Positions 36,001 through 48,000 of a stretch of DNA of 64,000 nucleotides are shown here, piece by piece; positions within the stretch are counted from its first letter, which is position 1; every line of letters begins with the position of its first letter. A program made the position numbers and the translations under genes. The DNA lies in NCBI GenBank assembly GCA_963576565.1, contig OY755044.1:96517495-96581494 (forward strand), given 5' to 3'. Source of the DNA: Aspidapion aeneum (lineage: Eukaryota; Arthropoda; Insecta; Coleoptera; Brentidae). Below the pieces are notes generated by a model. That model had not been told where the DNA came from. It saw only the letters and a program-made list of their open reading frames with translations, and searched no databases.

Positions 36001-39000
36001 TATGTAAAATTAGCATCGCCCACTTCCAGAAATGCTAGAGAGTTGAGCTTTGACAGAATGATAGGAACTATGATAAAACTATAGGAAAAAATCAAAAAAC
36101 CCCAAAATTTTAATTTACTCCCCTACCCTATATACAGTCGAACCTCTATAACTCGAACTTGAAGGGACAACTAAAACAGTTCGAGTTATGGAGAGTTCAA
36201 GTTATAGAAATTCGAGTTAAAGAGATTCAAATACATATAAAAGGTGAAATTCGAGTTATAGAGAGGTTCGAGATATAGAGGTTCGAGTTAGAGAGGTTCG
36301 ACTGTATTTAAAGTTATGTAAAATTAGCATTGCCCACTTCCAGAAATGCTAGAGAGTTGAGCTTTGGCAGACTGATAGGAACTATGATAAAACTATAGGA
36401 AAAAATTAAAACACCCCAAAATTCTAATTTACTTCCCTCCCCTATAAATGTAAAGTTAGGTAAAAGTAACATTGCCTACTTCCAGACATACTCGAGAGCT
36501 GAGCTTTGGAAGACCGATAGTAACTATAATAAAGTTATAGAAAAAAATTAAAACACCCCAAAATTCTAATTTACTTCCTTCCCCTATTAATGTAAAGTTA
36601 TGTAAAAGTAACACTGCCCACTTCCAGAAACGCTAGAGAGCTGAACTTTTTAAGACTGAAAGACAATATGATAAAACTATATGAAAAAATTTAAAAACAC
36701 CAACATTTTAATTTACTTACCTCTCCTATAAATGTAAATTTATATAAAACTAACATTGCCCACTTCCAGAAATGCTAGAGAGCTGAGCATTGGAATGTTG
36801 ATAGAAATTATGATAAAACCATGGGAAAAAATTAAAAAAGTCCAATATTTTAATTTACTCTCCTCCCCTATAAATGTAAAGTTATGTAAAAGTAACATTA
36901 CCCACTTCCAGAAACGCTAGAGAGTTGAGCTTTGGAAGGCTGATAGGAACTACGATAAAACCATGAAAAAAGATTAAAAATTCTCAAAAATTTAAGTAAG
37001 GCATTGCAAAAGTTTTGAACAATATTCCGCATATTTTACTACTTTAAAAATTAAGTATTATCCAATTCCTTTAAAAAAGAAGTGAAATCATAACAAAAAC
37101 ATTTCATGTAAAAAAAGCCAAGTACGCGAAAATGGCATTCCGTAAAAAGAATTGAGATAAAAGTAAAGCCAAGTTTTCCAATACAAATTTCAAAATGAAA
37201 GGTTCTTACTAGTTTGGAAATATTTTTCTAAACTTGGCTATTACGGCTGTAAATGACTCTTAGGCACTGTGCTAAATTCAACATAAAGAAGTTTGGCTGT
37301 AATAGCAAAGTTTAAAAAAACATTTCCAAACTAGTAAGAACCTTTCATTTTGAAATTTGTATTGGAAAACTTGGCTTTACTTTTACCTCAATTCTTTTTA
37401 CGGAATGCCATTTTCGCGTACTTGGCTTTTTTTACATGAAATGTTTTTGTTATGATTATCTTTAGTGTTCCAAAATCTATCTTTTTTGCCCTGAATGTTA
37501 CCGTTATTCTTAGTAACAATAACGGTAACAGCTGTCAAATTTTATGTTATTTTAACTGACCCAAAATGTCTCGTTGATTCTGCTCGTAATGTTATCGTAT
37601 TTTTATCAAGAATTTAATTGAAAACGTATGTTGGATTTTGGATAAATTTAATAAAATTATTCCTTATCTAGGGATAAAGAATTTTACCTTTTATGTTTTT
37701 TGCCGATTCGGTAATTAGTTATAATTGAAATTAATTCATATTACATTTTTTCGCTTTATTATAATATACTTCTATGTATGTGAGCCTTTGGGTGCCTTTA
37801 TTGGCCGCAGTTTTCGCGAATAGTCGCGTGTGCTTCTCCCACTCTGATACTATGGAGAGAAGATCAAGAGCGAGGGAAATGCCTTGGGCTCGTTCTATTT
37901 CGATTTTCGACTTCAGCATATAAGGTAGGCCAACATTTTACTAGCTTGAAGGTTTACCGCGGAAATTATTTTTCTTATTTTCGAACCGGTCTATTTGTTT
38001 CACCCGCGATCCCATAAAAGAATCCAAAAGCCATTTTGGGTTTTTTCAACGTATGTCTGGTTTTATTTCCAGAATTGGTTGAAGATGTTCCAAAAGTGCC
38101 AGTATCATCTTGCAAAAACACACAAACTGTAACCAGTAAGCAAGGCATAATTTGCAAAAACTCCATTGTATTACAGTATTTATTTGTCTCCGAAAAAATT
38201 GATCCAAACGTTTGGACTGTAGAGCAGTATATTGCAGATAGACCAGTAAGTATTAATTGTGTATATAAAAATTACTTTTAAACTCTAATAAAACAATTTT
38301 TTTTAACCCCCCAAAAACAGAGGCGGCTGAGCTGGAAACCTGGCGAAGGGGGGCGTAAATGGCTTAAGAATGAGTGTATATATTTCTTACAAAAAATTTA
38401 ATCCGCTAGCGAATTATTTATTCCAACCGGCTCGTTCTCACTGTATATTATATGTGTGTTATTAGTTATTGACTGAGTTTGAAACGCATTATACCGGGTG
38501 GGCCAAAAAAAACTGGACATTTTTTTTTATTATCACTTTTGAACAATACCATCTATTTTAATGGGGCGAACTGCACTTGGTTAAATTAATTTGTACCCTT
38601 CAAAGATGCTCGTTTATTCTTGTGTTGCGAACACGTTTTAATTATTTTTTTGAACTAGTAAAGAAGCTGCACTCTTGCCACGCACAACAAGGTAAGAATC
38701 AGCAAAACCGGTTCATTGGTTCTAAAAAAAATATATTTTTGTTTCAACCATTGTTTTGCATAATATACGATTGCCTTGACAATCAAGTCTGCATTTATTT
38801 CTTTATAAATTCATTACTACTGAACCGATTTTGATGAAATAAAAAACCTTCTAATGAGAATTGATTGCCTTTTAAATATCACGATCAAAGTTTATCGCCA
38901 TATTAAAATTTAAGATGGCGGACGGAATCATAATTGAATCTTCACAATAGCGTGTTTATTCTTATTTTGCAAAAATATTTTAGTTTTTCTTTAAATTAAT

Positions 39001-42000
39001 GGAAAAGACTTACTTTTCTCCCACACAACAAGGTACAAACTAGTAAAATCGGTGTAATAGTTCTTAAAAAATCTATTTTTGTTTAAAACCATTATTTTAC
39101 AGATTATACGATTGCATTGCCAATCCTGTCTGCATTAATTTCCTTCTAAATTCGTTACTACTAAACCGATAAGCTTGATTTGATTTGATTTGATTTGAAA
39201 TAAAAAAATCATAGTGAGTATTGGTTGCTCTTTAAAGATTAAGATCAAAATTTGCCGCCATATTAGAAATTAAAATGTCGAACAAAATCATACTTCATCA
39301 TAATGGCGTGCAATCAATTCTAAGCAGGATATTTTTTATTTCATTAAAATCGCTTCAGTTGTAATGAATTTATAAGAAAATAAATGCAGACATGATTGGC
39401 AAGGCAATCGTATAATATGCAAATCAATGGTTAAAACAAATTTTTTTTTTTTTAGAACCACTGAACCGATTTTGCTGATTCGTACTTGTTGTGCGTTGCA
39501 ATAATGCAGCTTTTTTACTAATATAAAAAAATAATTAAAACATGTTCGCAACATAAGAAAAAACGAGCATCTTTGAAAGGTACATTTTAATTTTAATTTA
39601 GCAGTTGGGTGTATATTTAAAAATATTTTTATTAGCATGTATTTTACGTTTTTTTTACGATTTTGTGCTTAGTGGTTATGCATAAACACAGCTTCTCTTT
39701 TAAATTTTAGGACTATGAGTTTGTTGTCTACAAGAAGGATTCCGATGTTATATTTGTATCAGGAAATTTACTGCACATAGTACCCAAAGTAGCTCAGACC
39801 CGACAGGAATTAACAACGACATTAGATGTTTCTAATGGGTGAGTGCAAAAAGTTTTTAACTTTCACAATATATACCGGGTGGGCCAAAAAAAAACTGGAC
39901 AATTTTTTTTTATTATCACTTTTGAACAATACCATCTATTTTAATGGGGCAAACTGCACTTGGTTAAATTAATTTGTACCCTTCAAAGATGCTCGTTTAT
40001 TCTTGTGTTGCGAACACGTTTTAATTATTTTTTTGAACTATTAAAGAAGCTGCACTCTTGCCACGCACAACAAGGTAAGAATCAGCAAAAGCGGTTAATT
40101 GGTTCTAAAAAAAATATATTTTTGTTTCATCCATTGTTTTGCATATTATACGATTGCCTTGCTAATCATATCTGCATTTATTTCCTTATAAATTCATTAC
40201 TACTAAACCGATTTTGATAAAATAAAAAACATCCTGGTGAGAATTGATTGCTTTTTAAAGATCATGATCAAAATTAATCGCTATCTCAAAATTTAAGATG
40301 GCGGACAGAATCATACTTGACTCCTCAAATTGACGTGTTTATTTTCTTAATTTCTACTTTTCCCCCGCACAATGATATACAAATTAGTAAAATCGGTGTG
40401 GTGGTTTTCAAAAAAATCTATTTTTGTTTCAGCCATTGTTTTACAGATTCTACGATTGCATTGCCAATCCTGTCTGCATTCATTTCCTTATAAATTCGTT
40501 ATTACTAAACCGATTTTAATGAAATAAAAAAAATTTCGGTTAGAATTGATTGCTCTTTAAAGATTGATATCGAAATTTTCCACCATCTTGGAATTTAAGA
40601 TGTCGGACACAATCATACTTGATTCTTCAAAATGGCGTGTTTAATCTTATTTTGCGAAAATATTTTAGTTGTTTTTTATTTATAGAAAAACACTATTTTT
40701 CTCCCACATAAAGAGGTACAAATTAATAAAATTGGCAAAAATATCTTGGCCATACGTTTTTTTCTCACCTGGTGACAATGGTTAATCCATTAACGTATTA
40801 ATACGTTAATGGGTTAATCTGATTTTGTGCGAACCACTATAGTCTCAATTATACGCATTTGTAATGACAAATGCGTATAATTTAGACTATAGTGGATTGT
40901 TCAAGCCAGATAAAGCAGAAAAAGCATTTCGTTTTTCACAACCACACAACCAGTTTTCAGCATCCTATAATTTTTTATTCTTTGCACTAAAATTTTGGTT
41001 AATTTTTAGGAATTTTAGGTCTGGTCTATGTGGCCCTAAAGATGTTATTTGTAATCGAAGTTCATATGTCAACGTATTTAAATTGGCACAGCTAATTATG
41101 TAATCGACGGTATTTATTTCCATTTTGAAAACAAACCAAAACAAAAACAAACAATCGAAATGCACCGGCAAGGCTTTTAACTATACTGACCTACCCCAAA
41201 TCAAAACAAACTTATACGTCACTAAGGATAGAACCGGCAACACATAGGAAGGGCATCGAACGTTTTCGCACGATAAATATGGCCGACGTCAACTAAAACA
41301 AACATTCCTCTCGCCCCTGCGCGAGAACAGCCACCCATACACCGCTGAAAAACGGGTGAAATTGAAATTTTGTCCCGCGCGGTAATTATTTACGCAAAAA
41401 AGTTTACCCAATTGATCGCCTTTTGTTAATCACAGACTAAAAAGAGAACTAGACATGTCGTACCTAAGATTTAACTTTTTGAAAATAAATCAATTAAAAA
41501 TACTCTTTGTTGTCTAGTTTTGGGGGGGCACAGTTGCCCTCCCTGTAACAACCGCCACTGCACATTGCATGCAAATGTGAACATTTTCTATTTCCCATTT
41601 TTATCCCACTATTTTGATTTAAGGTGTACCAGCAGCTTACCACACGAATGTATTAGATCGTTTGGAGGTTTATATCAACCTCCAATAATATCTGCGAAAA
41701 TTGTTTCAAAAGTTCATTTTGCTTTTGGCAAAGTGGAGGTATGGGCTAAGTTACCGATTGGGGACTGGCTGTATTCAGGTAAAGAGCTCTTATTACGGCT
41801 TTTTGCCATATAAGTTAGTAGGAAATTAAAAATTTTGGTCTGTGACTTATTGGTTCACTCAGTATTCAATCATGCAGGTGTTATTTACGATCATTCGTTT
41901 ACTTCTATCACTGTTAGGCGTACACAAAAGATGCAAAATTCGTGCATGGGTTGCCAATCTATATGGGTCGGGTAGGGGACAATTCGCCGCGGCCGATTCG

Positions 42001-45000
42001 CCGCGGCCAATTCTCCGGTTCGGTTCGGTTCGGTTCGGTTTGCCCGACCGATTTGCCGCGGCCGATTTGCCGCGGCCGATTTGCCGCGGCCGATTCGCCG
42101 CGGGCCGATTCGCCGCGGGCCGATTCGCCGCGGCCAATTCTCCGGTTCGGTTCGGTTCGGTTCGGTTTGCCCGACCGATTTGCCGATTTGCCGCGGCCGA
42201 TTTGCCGCGGCCGATTCGCCGCGGGCCGATTCGCCGCGGGCCGATTCGCCGCGGGGACAATTCGCCGCGAGATTTTTTGTTTTATGATATTATAATTTTT
42301 TATTTAGCTTGACTTCATATAATATATTTTTTAGTTGTTAATTTTCCAACTAGGTATTAGTATTCAATTAAAATTTTTATTTTTTTTTGAAAAATAAATA
42401 AAATGGCGGATCCAAAATGGTGGATTTTTCCATTTATGAACTAATATGCACCAAACTCAGAAGTTTGCGATCTTTCAGGTCGCTGATTATTATTTTTAAC
42501 TCAAACTAAAAAAAATCAAAATGGCGGATCAAAAATGGCGGACTTTTTCATTTATGAACCAATATGCATGAAATTCGGAACTTAAGGGTGTTTTAGGTCG
42601 CTGATTGTGACTTCAAACTTAAACTTAAAAAAATTCAAAATGGCGGTTAAATAAAAATTTTAATTGAATACTAACCACCAAATACCTAGTTGGAAAAGTT
42701 TGAAAAAAGTTATGATCAAACAAATAAAAAATATATTATATGAAGTCAAGCTAAATAATAAATGATAATATCATAAAACACAAAATCTCGCGGCGAATTG
42801 TCCCCGCTTCGAATCGGTCGGCGGCGAATTGTCCCTGCGGCGAATCGGCCCACGGCGAATCGGCCGCGGCGAATCGACCGCGGCGAATTGTCCCATCCCC
42901 ATATGCTTCATATACTCGTTGAACCGACCTGAACCGAACACCCCCCCCCAAAAAAAAACATAAACTGGAACTAAAAAGTATATTTAGTTTTAAAAAAGTA
43001 TACAAGAAGTACTTATTAAATACACAAATTATTATTTAACTTTGTAAAGAACAGCAAATACTGGTTGAATTGTAGCAAGAGGCGAAAGGAGTGTACCGGA
43101 AAATACCGGGTGGGCCAAAAAAACCGGACATTTTTTTTTATTATAACTTTTGAACTATATCATCGATTTTAATGGGACAAACTGCACTTGGCAGAGAATT
43201 AATCAGAGTTTTGACAAAATATATTTCTTTGTCCGTCGTCTCAAGATCCAAAACGGCGGAGGAAATTAAAATATACCCTTCAAAGATGCTCGTTTATTCT
43301 TGTATTGCGAACATGTTTAAATTATTTTTTTAAATCAGTAAAAAAGCTGCTTTCTTGCCACGCACAACAAAGTACGAATCAGCAAAACAAAATCGGTTTA
43401 TATTTAAAAAGCAATCAATTCGCATTAGGATGTTTTTTATTTCATTAAAATCGATTCAGTAGTAATGAATTTACAAGGAAATAAATGCACACATGAGTGG
43501 CAAGGCAATCGTATAATATGCAAAACAATGGTTAAAACAAAAATATTTTCTTTTAGAGCCACTGAACCGATTTTGCTGATTCGTACTATTTTCTGTGTGG
43601 CAGGAATGCAGAGTTTTTACTAATTTAAAAAAGTTTTAAAACATATTCGCAACACAAGAATAAACAAGCATTGAAGGGTACATTTTAATTTCGTCCGCCA
43701 TCTTGGATTTTGAGACGTCCGAAAAAGAAATATATTTAGTCAAAACTCTGTTTAATTCCCTGCCAAGTGAAGTTTGTCCCATAAAAATCGATAGTATAGT
43801 TCAGAAGTTATATTGAATAAAAAATTGTCTGGTTTTTTTTTGGCCCACCCGGTATATTTAAAATGACTACGAAAATATTTAAAAATGAAAGATTGAGATG
43901 AGAGAATAAATGTTTGATATAGGCAGTTTATTTATATGTATCCTAATAGATAAGAGCAGAAAAGGATATCCCACAATATTTTTTTTCCAATGCTATGATC
44001 AGTAATCTCTTGCATAACTGTTAATCTGCACTGAATTTTGCCTTTTTTTGTAATGGGTTTTGCCTGTTTTTGTAATGGGTTTTCCTTTTTTGTAGTACCT
44101 AAATTATCTATTTTAAAAATTACGCAATAACAATTAATGCTTAATTTACTTCTTAAGTTAAAATTATTATTTTTAGAAATATATCTTCAAGACGTCAACG
44201 AATCTAATAATCGGATCATGATTGCTTTTGTTAGAGGAAATAAAATATTACAAAATACAAATCAAGAGGATATTGGAAACAAGTTGTTGATGGGTGGAAT
44301 AATAAATCCTTTAGAAGAATATAATAATAATGTTATGAATTATACAGCTGGACAAGCGTTAGGAAATGAAATGCATAAGTTTAAAGTGATTTGGAAAAAA
44401 GGTATGTAATAATATTTGTTATAATTTGGAATGGGAAATACAGGATGTTAATAAAGTATGTCGCCAAACTTTTAAGAATTATTTGAAACGGGCCGAGTGT
44501 GTAATAGCTTCTTCGCTAAGGAGCTATGGAGCTACCACTCAATCGGACACCTACTGTAAACAATAGGGAGCGCGGGAACAACAGAAGCGTAATTTCAGCT
44601 GACGCAGTGAGGTGGGCGAACAACCCTTAATGGGTATGAAAAGGAGAGAAGAGGAGCTAAAAAAGAGTTATGTTTGAAAAAAATGACTTACCTCGATGTT
44701 GTTTTCTTACAAAGGAAGGGTACCATGGGAATGGAGTAATCCTATGATGCTATGTCTTCGTTCGGCGTTGTTAACTCCTTGTTTAGCTTTTTATATGTTT
44801 TATGGATTTAACCGCACTAATATCTTTAATGCACTGTTATGTTTTGCGCGCGCGCGGCTTAACGATTTTGAGTTTTTGTTTAATTAGGTTTAGTTTGACA
44901 CTAATTAATTCGGCAAGGGCCGTAGATTGATGCCACAGGGCGGCTATGATCAACCCTTTTTTTTCAGTATGAGTCTGGCAGGGACAGACGGTTGAAGCAC

Positions 45001-48000
45001 ACTGTCTTCTCGCTGTTTTGTTGTTTTCCTCGTTCGCTTCTTGACTCCACTCGATGTAGATCGTATTTTTAAATGGGTCAGTTTAAAGGAAATAGGAAAA
45101 CGAAATACCAGGTGTGATAAACAAGGACACATCGAGGTCGGTGTGTAATAGAATTGCTCCAGGTTTAATTTTAACATTTTAAAATCAAAATAAACAAAAA
45201 ACATATCTGGTTTTAATTATCCCAAGGTACCGAGTGTTATTTATAACACCGGGTTGAAATCAAATTTCAAAAAATAAACAAACAAAATAAAACAAAAATG
45301 CTTTGTAGTTCAAAAACTTAACTAAGGGCGTGGAAACTTTGTATAAACATGGGTCAGCAAATGCTTAGTTTTTGAGATCCAGGTTATTAAAGTTTTAATT
45401 TTTTGTTTGTTTTTTCTTTATAACTCGTGCAGATTTTGAGATGTTTAGCTCAAATCTGAAACCTGTATTTAGCTACAAGGCATACATCATTAAACATGTC
45501 AAATATTAGGAAAAAACAGGGTGATATTTTTTCCGAGGTCATGACCTCTTTTTTCCCTCAGAACTTTTTTGCAGTCAGTCACTGACAGATTCAAAAATAT
45601 GAAACGTATTCCTTGTTTTATTCAGAAACTTTTTGAATTCATAAAATTTTTTATACCTCTAACCGTTTTTGAGAAAAAAGACAAAAAAAGATAATTTGTA
45701 TATTTGAACAAGTTTCGTGGCGAATCGGGCAAGAAATAATTTTTTGTTTCTCTCATATTTTTCCGTGGGCAGCTTGAAAGCTTAACCTTACGGATGTCCC
45801 AGATCTAATGGACACCTAATAAGTGTTGACAGTTAACTGTTTCGTCCTTATGGGACTCCTCAGAACACTGCTAGGTCGATGTGACAATTCTTGCGAAGTT
45901 AATTAGATAGTTTTGTCTCTAATCATAAGTAAATAATGAGAAAACTATCGCAAGAAGCGCCATCTACCGAGATACGACAGAAACAAAAAACAAAAGCAGG
46001 CAAAAAACTGCTAGACATATCGATCAATGAAAAGATCGAATACAAATAAAAGAAAACAAACTATAGTCTATGTTTTTTTCTATAGTTTTTATAATAGTTC
46101 CTATCAGTCTTTTAAATGCGTTTCTGATAGTAGGCAATGTTACTTTTACTTAAATTTACATTTATAGGGGAGGGAAGTTAATTAAAATGTTGGGGTTTTT
46201 TCTATAGTTTTATAATAGTTCCTATCGGCTTTCCAAAGCTCAGCTCTCTAGCGTTTTTGGAAGTGGGCAATGTTGCTTTTACATAACTTTACATTTATAG
46301 GGGAGGGAAGTAAATTACATTTGGAGTTTTCAATTATTTTCCTATAGTTTTATCATAGTTCCTATTAGTCTTTCAAATCTCGGCTCTTTAGCGCTTCTGG
46401 AAGTGGCAAGAAGTAGGGGAGGGGAGTAAATTAGAATTTTGGAGTTTTTTGATTTTTTCCAAGGGTTTGGTCATAATTTCTATCAGTCTGCCAAATATCA
46501 GCTTTGTAGCATGTCTGGAAGTACACTAGAATTTTGATGATCTATACATTAGTGAGTGTGGCAATTTCGACGTTTTTTAAAATTTCGTAAGTCCATGAAA
46601 CTCAGGAGAGTTGTTAACTCTATAAAGATGTACGCAGTGGCGTATATATGGGGGGGGCTGAGGGGCCCGGGCCCGGCCCCCCCCCCCCCGAAGATAAGAT
46701 TTTTTTAGATATTTTTCACACATTTCATGAATACAAACATAAAATAACATAAATAACGGGCTCATGGGGTCTCACCCCCCCTACCCCCCGAAACTGTCTC
46801 GGCCCCCCCGAAACTTTTTTCTATATACGCCACTGGATGTACGACTGTGCAAAGTTTGAGTTTCGTAGTTCATTCCGAAGTAGAGTTTTAGATAGGTCAA
46901 ATATGGCTGAAATGTTTCCAGAAAAGATGGTACTCAGATATGTTTTAAACATTTACAAAATGCTTTATTTTTCACAAACTTTTCCTTTGGTGCAAACTTT
47001 AGGGCTTAGACTAAATTTAAAACCGCATTTTTTTTTTATTTGGTACCTTTCCCACGGAATCTCGGATATTCTGGATCCGCCACTGATAGCGTCTCTACTT
47101 ATTATTAATTTAAACAGTTTTTTTTTAAATTTCCTATTAGTTAAAACTATTTACTATTATTTCTTCTTTCATAAACGTCACATAAAAGAAATAATTTTTT
47201 TTTAGAGGGGATCTTACTTTATATTGATGACATAAAATATGGGTCACTCACTGGAAATGATCTTAAATCTGCCGGACTAGATAAGGCGAATATGGTAAGA
47301 CAATTTTATCAACTTTTATACTGGTTGAATAGGTAAACAAATGAAAAATGCTAATTACTTGACTTATGTTAAGACTACACGGTAAAAAAAATTGTCTGAG
47401 ATCAAAGCAAATTGCTTTGAAGTAAAATAATTTGTGCTTTCCTATTCACCAAGAAAATATTTCCTTGATACAGCACAAAAAATGTCTTGCCTCTTTATTT
47501 TAATGTGAAACAGAAATTGTTGTTCGGGGGGGGGGGGGGGGGTTCGGTTCGGTTCGGTTCGGGGGGGGGGGGTTAGAAATTTACGTTGCATGGAAAAGGA
47601 GATAAAAAAACTTACCTACCGGTAAGTTTTTGCCTATAGGTACTATTTAATTGGCACCTAATATCAGTCTTGCCTAGCATAGAAAGTTCTATGTGGTTAT
47701 TTAAGTAAGTAGCACTTACTTTGTGTCTTTAACTTTTCACTAAAATGCTTGATATCACACATTCCCTTTGCCACCCACGCAGGATCACTTAGTGGATTGT
47801 TCATAATAAGACAAATAAAGTAAAAAAAACATTTCATTTTTCACAACCGCACAACCAGTTTTCAGCATCGTTTAATTTTGTATTACTTGCACTAAAATTT
47901 TATTTGTAATCGAAGTTCATATGTTAACTTATTTAAATTTGCACAGTTAATTATATAGTCGACGGTATTTATTTCCATTTTGAAAACAAAGAAAAACAAA

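Noticed and set aside
35870..37000. CRISPR-like array
   Set aside because: Units are about 140 bp tandem repeats without unique spacers, in a eukaryotic intron.
41842..42312. Pro/Arg/Ala-rich frames on both strands
   Set aside because: The GC-rich CCGATTCGCCGCGG terminal array of a repeat, open because it lacks A/T stops.
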